The notes under the pieces were generated by a model. The model saw only the letters and a program-made list of their open reading frames with translations. It had not been told where the DNA came from and ran no database searches. From Lachnospiraceae bacterium (lineage in GTDB: Bacteria > Bacillota > Clostridia > Lachnospirales > Lachnospiraceae), in NCBI GenBank assembly GCA_910575555.1, contig CAJTFX010000004.1:62001-126000 (forward strand): a DNA stretch of 64,000 nt, in the 5' to 3' direction. Below are positions 26,658-33,451 of this stretch, piece by piece. Both the position numbers and the translations under genes were made by a program. Positions within the stretch are counted from its first letter, which is position 1; each line of letters starts with the position of its first letter.

Positions 26658-27263
26658 TTACTTAGCTGATACAAGTCCTGCCTTGATAAAATGTTTCTTC
26701 AATGTTTTCTGCCCAATATAACCGCCGAGCAGACCGCCAAGCAATCCGGCAGCTACAATGACAACTGGCATAAATCCAGATGTTATTTTAATCATGCCGT
26801 CTATGTATTCCTGTGCAATATTATTTTTCTCCATTGCCCCTACAAAAGCGTTTCGCAGAAAACTCATGGGGCCGACAATCGCTCCGAAAGCGAAAATGCC
26901 ACTGAAAATTGTATAAGCGATTATCATGGATTTCATAGTAACTTCGCTTATGCCCATAATCAGAAAATCACAGATCACACCACCGATAATCAGCGCAACC
27001 GGAATCAGCCAAAATCCGCCAACCAGCAGAAACAGAATGCCCTGAATTGTACCACAGATAGCAAAGACACCCTTCTTCGGCACTTTGGCTAACAGCAACA
27101 TCATCACAATTCCATTTGGGATTGCCACGACAGCAGGGTAAAATACGTTGGTGACAGGGCCGGCAATACTCATTACTGTGCTGATAATCATGCAGATAAT
27201 CCACATGAGGGCAGTCAGAACGCCGATCAGGATAAAATCTTTTGCATTTAATTTTTTGTTCAT
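26658..27263 (-). CDS. ECF substrate-binding membrane protein (MptD / trep_strep type)
   Basis: 201 residues from ATG 27261-27263 (AGGAGGAAC). Starts MNKKLNAKDFILIGVLTALMW, then five to six hydrophobic segments (FYPAVVAIPNGIVMMLLLAKVPKKG, FLLVGGFWLIPVALIIGGVICDFL), the pattern of the MptD/trep_strep S-component family. It should bind the substrate in the membrane; the context suggests a siderophore or another metal-linked ligand. First gene of the operon, behind an activator-type promoter. Confidence 0.85.
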   Translation of the reverse strand: MNKKLNAKDFILIGVLTALMWIICMIISTVMSIAGPVTNVFYPAVVAIPNGIVMMLLLAKVPKKGVFAICGTIQGILFLLVGGFWLIPVALIIGGVICDFLIMGISEVTMKSMIIAYTIFSGIFAFGAIVGPMSFLRNAFVGAMEKNNIAQEYIDGMIKITSGFMPVVIVAAGLLGGLLGGYIGQKTLKKHFIKAGLVSAK

Positions 27264-27322
27264 GTTCGTTCCTCCTAAAATAAAATGTGTGTAGCAGTTA
27301 GCTTTCTCTAACCACGACACAC

Positions 27323-27379
27323 ATTTTATCAATTTCTATTTACAAATCCAACCCAAAACAGATTTCATTCTACCCAAAA
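27323..27379 (-). promoter_or_regulatory. Promoter of the ECF/ABC operon with AraC-type direct repeats
   Basis: Minus strand: -35 TTGGAT (27346-27351), 17-bp spacer, -10 TAAAAT (27323-27328). Two direct copies of TTTTGGGT lie 21 bp (two helical turns) apart at 27352-27358 and 27373-27379, the nearer touching the -35 box, which is how AraC-type activators bind at class II promoters. Downstream in the leader is an inverted repeat AAAATGTGTGT / ACACACATTTT. Confidence 0.7.
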
Positions 27380-27397
27380 TCAGTATTTTTTTCTCTT

Positions 27398-28363
27398 TTA
27401 TCCTATCATATTTTCATTTTTATAGTTTTTAGGTATTACACCATATTTCTTTTTAAATGCTGCGGCAAAGTTGCTTGGTTTGGAATATCCTACCAATGTC
27501 GCAACCTGGCTTACATTCAAATTACTTTCCAAAAGCAGACCTGCCGCCTTTTCTAGCCGCTGATCGATGATGTATGCATGAACCGACATCCCGAACATAG
27601 AGGAAAAGCCCTTTGTCAGTTTTGAGGTACTGATATTAACTTTCCTCGCCAGTTCTTCACAGCCCGGAGCAAATGCAAGCTGGCTGTCAATAATTCTTTT
27701 TGCCTCAACGATCGCATCCCTGTCACTTTTTGAAATACCGATATAATTTGATGCAAGAATACTTAACTCTAAAACCTCACTTAAATACACAGACAGAAGT
27801 TCAAGAATTTTGCTTTCAAGAAACAAATAACCCAATCCTCCACGATACTGTGCAAAATCTTTCAGTTCTGCAAAAATATGCTCCATGTATGGGCTGATAG
27901 ATACTTTTGATATTCCATTCAGCAATTTTTTCTCATACGCATCAATCTCGCTATCTTCAAAATATCCTTTTAGAATTTTATAAAAATAATCTAACGGTAT
28001 TTTTATGTTTTTAAAAAGAAAATCGCTTTTCCCCGAATAGCAAAGATATTCCATCTTACCGTGTCCACGATATATGCACGATTCTCCCTTTTGTATACTG
28101 GTACTTTGGCAACTGTCAGCGATACTCCATGAAACACCTTCTTTAAAGCAGAATAAAATCTGTATATATTCCTCACTATTCACACCCTGCACATTTACAT
28201 CTGAAAAATAGTTCATTTTCCAATCTGAAACAACCGCACCCTGTTTTGTAACAATCTGTGAAATCTGACCTGTTCCCATACTCGCCGGAATATCTATTGT
28301 TACGGTCTGCGGAGAATTAGAGAGCAGATCGCTGTACAAGTGATTCAAATATTGACTGGTCAT
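27398..28363 (-). CDS. AraC family transcriptional activator
   Basis: 321 residues. C-terminal AraC double HTH: FAPGCEELARKVNISTSKLTKGFSSMFGMSVHAYIIDQRLEKA and NVSQVATLVGYSKPSNFAAAFKKKYGVIPKNYK. The N-terminal 220 residues are the ligand-sensing part, resembling YbtA/PchR regulators of siderophore genes in length and layout. It precedes the transporter operon in the same direction, and the TTTTGGGT direct repeats ahead of ecfS are its likely target. Activation by the imported siderophore is inference from YbtA. Confidence 0.9.
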   Translation of the reverse strand: MTSQYLNHLYSDLLSNSPQTVTIDIPASMGTGQISQIVTKQGAVVSDWKMNYFSDVNVQGVNSEEYIQILFCFKEGVSWSIADSCQSTSIQKGESCIYRGHGKMEYLCYSGKSDFLFKNIKIPLDYFYKILKGYFEDSEIDAYEKKLLNGISKVSISPYMEHIFAELKDFAQYRGGLGYLFLESKILELLSVYLSEVLELSILASNYIGISKSDRDAIVEAKRIIDSQLAFAPGCEELARKVNISTSKLTKGFSSMFGMSVHAYIIDQRLEKAAGLLLESNLNVSQVATLVGYSKPSNFAAAFKKKYGVIPKNYKNENMIG

Positions 28364-28384
28364 GCTGTAAAATCCTCCTTGGTA

Positions 28385-28431
28385 GTTAGTTTTAACTAAT
28401 CAATTTTATAACAGACTGGTTAAAAAGTCAA
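28385..28431 (-). promoter_or_regulatory. araC promoter with DtxR-type palindrome
   Basis: Minus strand: -35 TTGACT (28426-28431), 17-bp spacer, -10 TAAAAT (28403-28408). A perfect palindrome TTAGTT-TT-AACTAA (28386-28399) lies just downstream, over the start site. The same kind of palindrome occurs twice ahead of the DUF2325 operon, so a common repressor is likely, the DtxR-family protein of the cassette being the best candidate. Confidence 0.65.
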
Positions 28432-28518
28432 ACTAAGAAACATCCGTAAATCATTGTTAAAACAAGTGTTATACTTTATACTTATTTCGTTGATATTAGC
28501 AACTTCTTAAATTCATCA

Positions 28519-28562
28519 TGGAAATGTGCATAACTGGCTATTCCAGTTATACGACATTTCCA
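28519..28562. repeat. Long inverted repeat without gene
   Basis: TGGAAATGT-n-ATAACTGG pairs with CCAGTTAT-n-ACATTTCCA around CTATT. No T-run on either strand. The stretch 28432-28702 carries no other recognisable feature. Confidence 0.5.
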
Positions 28563-28702
28563 CAATGCCTGATACGCCGGAATCCAACTCATTCATTCTA
28601 TCTTTATCCAAAAACATAATTAAGAAAAGCCCTGCATTGCACAGAGCCTCTCTATTCCTAGATTTACCACTAATTATTGTTATTTTCCCCACAGAAACAA
28701 TG

Positions 28703-29071
28703 TCACAGATATATCTCTGCCGCTTTTACAAAAGCAGCTTTTCGCCCGATAAGTTCCGACTGTTTTTCTTCCGGCAGACTCTCAAATACACCTTTATAAC
28801 CTTTTTCCAACAGCGGAGTGTCCTTTGCCAGCAGATACATCTTCATATTAAGCCATTCCTGCCATAATTCCTCAAACAATGCAACACTGTCCGTGAAAGT
28901 AGCATCTTCCTCAAAACCATGCGGCGGCACATAGTATTTCAGCATGACAAAACCGTACCTCCCAACACCAACTACCACAATATCCGCCATTTCATACAGC
29001 TCTGCAAATGCATCAATCACCTTTTGGCATTTTGCTCGTTCTTCCTCTGTGATATAAATTTTCTTTTCCAT
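28703..29071 (-). CDS. Hypothetical protein (122 aa)
   Basis: Soluble, helical protein beginning MEKKIYITEEERAKCQKVIDAFAELYEMADIVVVGVGRYGFVMLKYY, ending in a charged helical stretch. Similar small proteins accompany regulators on clostridial conjugative elements, but I recognise no domain. ATG 29069-29071 follows GAGG. It stands alone between the araC promoter region and the flavodoxin terminator. Confidence 0.65.
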   Translation of the reverse strand: MEKKIYITEEERAKCQKVIDAFAELYEMADIVVVGVGRYGFVMLKYYVPPHGFEEDATFTDSVALFEELWQEWLNMKMYLLAKDTPLLEKGYKGVFESLPEEKQSELIGRKAAFVKAAEIYL

Positions 29072-29212
29072 CTTGATTTACCTCGTTTCTTCTAAAAGAT
29101 TACCACATTTTTCCTAAAAGGGCTATCTACATACACCTGATTTTCATTTTGCTTTTTCTTCCCATTTTTCACTTTACTCACAATTCACACCCATGAATTA
29201 GGTTATCCACAA

Positions 29213-29258
29213 ATAAAAGTAAGCTGTCCTTACTATCGTTGGAACAGCTTACTTTTAT
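29213..29258 (-). terminator. Terminator of the DUF2325-DUF3793-flavodoxin operon
   Basis: AAAAGTAAGCTGT / AACAGCTTACTTTTAT stem of about 13 bp, with T-rich flanks on both strands, 44 bases after the flavodoxin stop. Confidence 0.8.
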
Positions 29259-29301
29259 ATACTTATTTTAAATTTTTCAGTTTAGCTTTTCCGCACCCAC
29301 A

Positions 29302-29727
29302 TCAGTCCGCCAGCGCCGAACCCAGAGCCCTGCATTCAGCCACTGCCCCGTCATCCGGAGCCTCATTGCAAATCACCGAGTTCTGCACCAACACAGCCCC
29401 ATCTGCTTCACAGGTCTCCTGCCAGGTACGCATCCATTCCCCATCTCCCCATCCGTAAGAACCGAATAGACCAATCTTCTTGCCGCCCAGTTTCGCCTCA
29501 CAGGAAGAAAACATAGGTTCAAACTCACCTTCCTCAAGCTGCTCCGAACCCATTGATGGGCAGCCAAAAGCCACTGCATTAAATTCATCCATCCTGGCCA
29601 CGTCAAACTCGCTGCACTGCATCAGGAAAACTTCTGCCCCTTTTTCTCTTGCGCCCTCTGCCACAGCAACTGCCATTGCCTCCGTATTCCCTGTACCACT
29701 CCAGTAAACCACTGCAATCTTACCCAT
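29302..29727 (-). CDS. Flavodoxin
   Basis: 141 residues from ATG 29725-29727. MGKIAVVYWSGTGNTEAMA contains the FMN phosphate loop (SGTGNT), FGCPSMGSEQLEE and GSYGWGDGEWM the flavin-ring loops. Small electron carrier that replaces ferredoxin when iron is short. Last gene of a probable three-gene iron-starvation operon behind two metal-regulator palindromes. Confidence 0.93.
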   Translation of the reverse strand: MGKIAVVYWSGTGNTEAMAVAVAEGAREKGAEVFLMQCSEFDVARMDEFNAVAFGCPSMGSEQLEEGEFEPMFSSCEAKLGGKKIGLFGSYGWGDGEWMRTWQETCEADGAVLVQNSVICNEAPDDGAVAECRALGSALAD

Positions 29728-29810
29728 AAATAATTCCATCCTTTCTTTCGCTCTGCCTGTTTTTTCAAGGCCTCCCGCTACATGCACATGGTGTCTCTTG
29801 TTATTTGTTT

Positions 29811-30398
29811 TTATGATAAGCCCACTATGAGCCTGTCAAACGAATGATATTTTTGGAACGCCTCACAATATAGACGGGTGCATTTTTTGTACTGTGCAAA
29901 TTTGCACTTCGCTGTTTCTACATCCCCATATACTTTCCACATCCCAATACATTTTTCTCCCGCCGCACCATTTTTTATAAAAGCATCCACATCTTCTGGC
30001 GGATAGCCAAGGAATAGCCCTATTTCATGCGGGAATGCCTCCTCGCCATTCAAACGGCGCGCCAGTTCAACAATACATCTCTCCGTCTGCTTAACAGGAT
30101 AATCCCGTTCTGACAAAATCCTCTCTGCAGTTCTGTCACTCAGATCCCTTTTCAACCTTCCAGGGCGGTACATATAAATGAGCGCCCTCTGCTCTGTAAC
30201 TCTCAAGGGAACCAAACGTATGCCGCGAGGAACAAGATGCCCATTCAAACTGCGGATCCCCTCTGCCAGCATCTCACTGTCCTCTACCGGGCAGCTAAAT
30301 AGGCTTCCCGTTTTTAGTCCTGCCATCGTCGGTGAACAATGAAGCACAACCGCTTCTTCTGAAATACTTTTCTTTTCCCTGTTCAAAAAATTATGCAT
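29811..30398 (-). CDS. DUF3793 family protein
   Basis: 195 residues from ATG 30396-30398, which overlaps the stop of DUF2325. Starts MHNFLNREKKSISEEAVVLHCSPTMAGLKTGSLFSC, with CIVELARRLNGEEAFPHEIGLFLGYPPEDVDAFI in the middle and CKFAQYKKCTRLYCEAF near the end; these blocks and cysteines define DUF3793. The family is found next to ferrous-iron (Feo) and iron-starvation genes in Clostridia. Biochemical role unknown. Confidence 0.85.
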   Translation of the reverse strand: MHNFLNREKKSISEEAVVLHCSPTMAGLKTGSLFSCPVEDSEMLAEGIRSLNGHLVPRGIRLVPLRVTEQRALIYMYRPGRLKRDLSDRTAERILSERDYPVKQTERCIVELARRLNGEEAFPHEIGLFLGYPPEDVDAFIKNGAAGEKCIGMWKVYGDVETAKCKFAQYKKCTRLYCEAFQKYHSFDRLIVGLS

Positions 30399-30669
30399 AA
30401 GCCTCCAGTATATGTATGAGCGCACTTGCGCTGCTGCTATGTGAACGCTCCAGAACCGCATTGCTACGTTCTGATTCTGTAATTGCGCAGCGCACCATCT
30501 TATGGGATGCCGTTGCCGTAAACAGAATCACTAAATCCGGTGTACCAATCTGGCGGCTTAAATCTGACCGCATTTTCGTAAAAACTTTTGTCTTATGTCT
30601 GTATTTTTTGCAGATTTCTTTATACCGGTTTTCCATCCTCTCATGCCCACCTATGATTACAACGCTCAT
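30391..30669 (-). CDS. DUF2325 family protein
   Basis: 92 residues: MSVVIIGGHERMENRYKEICKKYRHKTKVFTKMRSDLSRQIGTPDLVILFTATASHKM, the DUF2325 pattern (Rossmann-like, with a GGHERM start). Family members cluster with iron and redox genes. ATG 30667-30669 has AAAGGAG. First gene of the operon with DUF3793 and flavodoxin; two palindromic operators precede it. Confidence 0.87.
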   Translation of the reverse strand: MSVVIIGGHERMENRYKEICKKYRHKTKVFTKMRSDLSRQIGTPDLVILFTATASHKMVRCAITESERSNAVLERSHSSSASALIHILEAYA

Positions 30670-30687
30670 TCATATGCTCCTTTCTAA

Positions 30688-30703
30688 GTTAGTTATTACT
30701 AAC
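30688..30703 (-). promoter_or_regulatory. Palindromic operator in the DUF2325 leader
   Basis: GTTAGT-TATT-ACTAAC, perfect 6-bp arms, 19 bases before the DUF2325 start codon. Same sequence type as at 28386 and 30780. Confidence 0.65.
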
Positions 30704-30779
30704 TATTAGTGTTAAAGAAAAATGCTTTTCAGCATTTTACTATCATCCCTGCCTATAGGGACGATTCCCTTAGAACAGA

Positions 30780-30832
30780 GGTTAGTTATCACTAACCATA
30801 TAAATAATAACATACCTTAAATGCCCTGTCAA
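30780..30832 (-). promoter_or_regulatory. DUF2325 operon promoter with operator
   Basis: Minus strand: -35 TTGACA (30827-30832), 17-bp spacer, -10 TATTAT (30804-30809). A perfect palindrome GGTTAGT-TATC-ACTAACC (30780-30797) covers the expected start site, so a bound repressor would block transcription. Between here and 30703 the leader has a small AAAATGC/GCATTTTT hairpin. Confidence 0.75.
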
Positions 30833-30890
30833 TGGATTCTGTGCAAAAATCGCCAACTGCTTGATTGTTTACTAATTTAAAAGAATCAAT

Positions 30891-31289
30891 TCAATAAATG
30901 AGCAGCCTTGCCACAATATCCCTTTTTCTTATGAATGGATTTATCCAATACCGAGAATCATAGGAATTATCCACGTTATCTCCCAGAACATAATAACAGC
31001 CTTCCGGAACTGTCATAATGGCGCCATTTCTTTCAACAGTTTCACCTTCGACTGCAGCGATCCGTTTCACAAGCAGTTTCCCATCATGTCGGAATATAAT
31101 GATATCTCCTGCCTCCAAATCGGAATATATTCGGCACCCAATGATATAACTTCCTCTTTTCAATGTCGGCTCCATAGATTCCGTTGGCACATACCCTAAC
31201 AAAAACATATACTTCAAAAATAAAAATGTAAAAAGCATCACTACTGCAGGAAAAAGCCAATTTCCTGTCTTTTTCAATAATCTCCTCAT
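30891..31289 (-). CDS. lepB: Signal peptidase I
   Basis: 132 residues from ATG 31287-31289. One N-terminal membrane anchor (FPAVVMLFTFLFLKYMFLL), then the catalytic serine in PTESMEPTL and catalytic lysine in LLVKRIAA, and the conserved GDNVDNSYDSR block. This is the short Gram-positive form. It lies just after a sigma factor gene and near large secreted proteins (adhesin, lipoprotein), so may serve their export. A terminator sits between it and the sigma gene, so it probably gets only read-through or has its own promoter. Confidence 0.9.
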   Translation of the reverse strand: MRRLLKKTGNWLFPAVVMLFTFLFLKYMFLLGYVPTESMEPTLKRGSYIIGCRIYSDLEAGDIIIFRHDGKLLVKRIAAVEGETVERNGAIMTVPEGCYYVLGDNVDNSYDSRYWINPFIRKRDIVARLLIY

Positions 31290-31311
31290 AACGATCCTCA
31301 CTCGTGTAACT

Positions 31312-31357
31312 AAAAAAAGCGGGATGCTGAAAACCTTTTGGTTCCAGCATCCCTTTT
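31312..31357 (-). terminator. Rho-independent terminator after the sigma factor gene
   Basis: Minus strand: GGGATGCTG / CAGCATCCC stem, loop of about 15 bases, then GCTTTTTTT. Lies between the sigma factor stop and the signal peptidase start. Confidence 0.85.
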
Positions 31358-31362
31358 TCACT

Positions 31363-31911
31363 TTAAGAACGATAGACGGCAATCGCCTCTGTTTCCGGAC
31401 GTTCTTTCAAAAACTTCCGTGCCTTTGACACCCAGGCACACACCAGCTTCGCTGAAGCTCCCATGCGTTCTCCAATCTCACTGCTGGTGTATCCCTGGGA
31501 CATCATAACCATTGCGTCTATCCCTTTGGCAGTTGAGGGCGGCGCCTCTCTTCTGGCAGAACTGAGCGCCTGGAACAAATCTATGCGAAGCCCGCTTAAA
31601 AATTCCCCATTCTCGGTTTCCACCTTTTTATATGGCGTCACATCAGCGGTTATTTCATCCGAATACCGTTTGGTTGACTGAATCAATGCATCACATATTT
31701 CATGCCAAATCAGCCGATATGCATAAGTGGAAAAAGTCCCGCCCTTATCTGTCGCTGCCGCTTTACACAAGCCAACGCACCCAATCTGAAACAGATCGTC
31801 ATAAGTATAGAATCCCCATTGATTGTAACCATGTACTTTATCCTTAATCACCTGATGTACCAGGCCTATATTCTCCTCCACTTTCCTTTGTTGTATGGCT
31901 GTTAATGTCAT
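31363..31911 (-). CDS. Sigma-70 family RNA polymerase sigma factor
   Basis: 182 residues. Region 2: NIGLVHQVIKDKVHGYNQWGFYTYDDLFQIGCVGLCKAAATDKGGTFSTYAYRLIWHEICDAL, close to core-binding region 2 of SigF/SigI-type factors. Region 4-like HTH at the end: QGYTSSEIGERMGASAKLVCAWVSKARKFL. Its start overlaps the DUF3268 gene stop (ATGA). It may direct transcription of the element's surface or transfer genes; no target promoter could be matched. Confidence 0.88.
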   Translation of the reverse strand: MTLTAIQQRKVEENIGLVHQVIKDKVHGYNQWGFYTYDDLFQIGCVGLCKAAATDKGGTFSTYAYRLIWHEICDALIQSTKRYSDEITADVTPYKKVETENGEFLSGLRIDLFQALSSARREAPPSTAKGIDAMVMMSQGYTSSEIGERMGASAKLVCAWVSKARKFLKERPETEAIAVYRS

Positions 31912-32384
31912 GATGCTGCACCTCCTCTCACCATGCGGAACTGTTTCTTATTTTTCCTTCCTCTATACTGATCCAGAAGCCTGCGGCTTTCTTCAATCAC
32001 CTGCTTGCAGTAATATTCCCCCAGATGCCCGATATGGGCCTCCGACAGTGGAGCTGAAATCAAATCCGCAAGCCACTGGTATGCGTCCTGTTTACTCATG
32101 TACCCAGACTGATGGAGCTGGTCAAAATATTGGTGCGCCGTCCTCCTGAGTGTGCGCAGCTCATGATTGGCAAGGCTGCCTACCGGAATCCTGGTACCTG
32201 CATGGACACGCACATAAGCGTCACACTGCGGGTAATGGCTGCACACATACAGCATCATCCCTTTACTGTTGTCATAATAAATACCGTCTGCGCTCCGGTA
32301 CACTACCGGGCTGCCGCAATAGGGGCAGCGCATATTGCCTGCCTGAAATCCCTTTCTTTTTTTCTTTTTGTTTTTATTCTTCAT
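31908..32384 (-). CDS. DUF3268 zinc-finger-containing protein
   Basis: 158 residues. After a lysine-rich start, MRCPYCGSPVVYRSADGIY and YVCSHYPQCDAYVRVHAGT form a four-cysteine zinc finger; GSLANHELRTLRRTAHQYFDQL and the KQDAYQWLADLI helix complete the DUF3268 (PF11672-type) pattern. Overlaps the sigma factor gene by four bases. A large structured RNA leader precedes it, as described for the DUF3268 RNA motif. Function unknown; possibly an RNA- or DNA-binding regulator of the element. Confidence 0.88.
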   Translation of the reverse strand: MKNKNKKKKRKGFQAGNMRCPYCGSPVVYRSADGIYYDNSKGMMLYVCSHYPQCDAYVRVHAGTRIPVGSLANHELRTLRRTAHQYFDQLHQSGYMSKQDAYQWLADLISAPLSEAHIGHLGEYYCKQVIEESRRLLDQYRGRKNKKQFRMVRGGAAS

Positions 32385-32399
32385 CTATATTCCTCCGTT

Positions 32400-32640
32400 T
32401 TATATAAAAAAAGCCGGAAGCTCTGCGAAAAAAGCATACAGAGCCAGTGTGTTGGCGTTTGGGTGTCTCGTCCAACATTTGACTCTGTAAGTATTTAAGC
32501 AGCCTTCCGGCCTACATATTCAGTTGTGGCTTGCGTTATTGTGGATTCGCTCAGTGCGCAAAATCCGTAACGGTTCCTTACCCTCCTCCGGATAAGTCTG
32601 ACGCTATACCAAACGTACCGAAAGCCTGAACGCAAGCCCC
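32400..32640 (-). ncRNA. Structured RNA leader upstream of the DUF3268 gene (DUF3268 motif-like)
   Basis: No protein gene fits 32385-32763. Minus-strand reading shows two domains: GCTTGCGTT / AACGCAAGC arms (32629-32637 and 32529-32537) enclosing about 90 bases, then GCCGGAAG / CTTCCGGC arms (32504-32511 and 32413-32420) enclosing ACAGAG/CTCTGT and TGTTGG/CCAACA stems, followed by seven T, 22 bases before the DUF3268 start. A published clostridial RNA motif is named after this protein family and lies upstream of it; this is probably an example. Termination/antitermination of the gene is inferred from the T-run. Confidence 0.6.
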
Positions 32641-32763
32641 TGCCACGGTTTTAGTATAGCAAATCAATCGCTAGATGTCAAGCCTTTAGGGAATATTATT
32701 TTATTAAACTATATATTTTATTCCTATTAGGCTTTTATTTAACTTTTTATCCCGGTCTGAAGG

Positions 32764-33354
32764 TTATTCTTCTTCCTCCTCATACTTGTAACCACTCTCA
32801 TCTTCTCTACGCCTTTTGATGATATGCATCGTAACCAATCCGCCCACCGCAAGAATCATGCCTCCGATAAAAAGGCAAAGATGAAGCACTGGTATGCCTG
32901 CAACCAAAGCATCTTCTGCCTTTTCCGACTGCTCTGCTGTGATTTCTTCCGGCTGTTCTGCTGTGATTTCTTCTGACTGTTCTGTCACAATCTCTTCTGA
33001 TTGTTCTTCTGACGGGCTTTCTGCCCAGGCAGGGGCCTGCGTCGGAGAAGGAGCTTTTGCAGAGGAATTCATACAGGTCAGAACATACTCTTTACTGCCG
33101 CCAATTTCCAGGCGGAGTACCCCATCCTGGCCTACAGGTATGGTATCCGGATATAATCCGGCATCAGTCTTCATTTGGAACTCCACTCCTGCCCACTCCG
33201 CCCCCAGCTGAATCTCCAGCTGTTCAGGCTGGGCAACCTGCAGCTCGGTGCCATTGGTCCCCTGCGGCTGGGCAAAAACCGGTCTTACAGAGAAAGAGGA
33301 CATACACATCATGGTCAGAAACAGCAAAACATGCTTTTTATACTTTACTCTCAT
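32764..33354 (-). CDS. Secreted membrane-anchored surface protein
   Basis: 196 residues. Signal peptide (MRVKYKKHVLLFLTMMCMSSFSVRPVFA), then a 75-residue extracellular domain, a low-complexity stretch of repeated EQSEEIT(A/V) units (about residues 118-146), one membrane helix (LCLFIGGMILAVGGLVTMHII) and an acidic cytoplasmic tail. Lies between the RNA leader and the giant adhesin, sharing its orientation, so it may be a surface partner of the adhesin. No family recognised. Confidence 0.75.
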   Translation of the reverse strand: MRVKYKKHVLLFLTMMCMSSFSVRPVFAQPQGTNGTELQVAQPEQLEIQLGAEWAGVEFQMKTDAGLYPDTIPVGQDGVLRLEIGGSKEYVLTCMNSSAKAPSPTQAPAWAESPSEEQSEEIVTEQSEEITAEQPEEITAEQSEKAEDALVAGIPVLHLCLFIGGMILAVGGLVTMHIIKRRREDESGYKYEEEEE

Positions 33355-33451
33355 GGCTTTCTACCTCCAAATTCTTTCTAAAATGAGGAAACCGGACAGG
33401 AATCATCCTGCCGGCTCCTCTTAGTTACTTTCATACAAAATACTGGAAATC

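Noticed and set aside
32894-33010. Short repeats resembling a CRISPR-like array
   Set aside because: They are in-frame codons for repeated EQSEEIT units in a surface protein, without unique spacers or cas genes. No CRISPR array was seen in the window.
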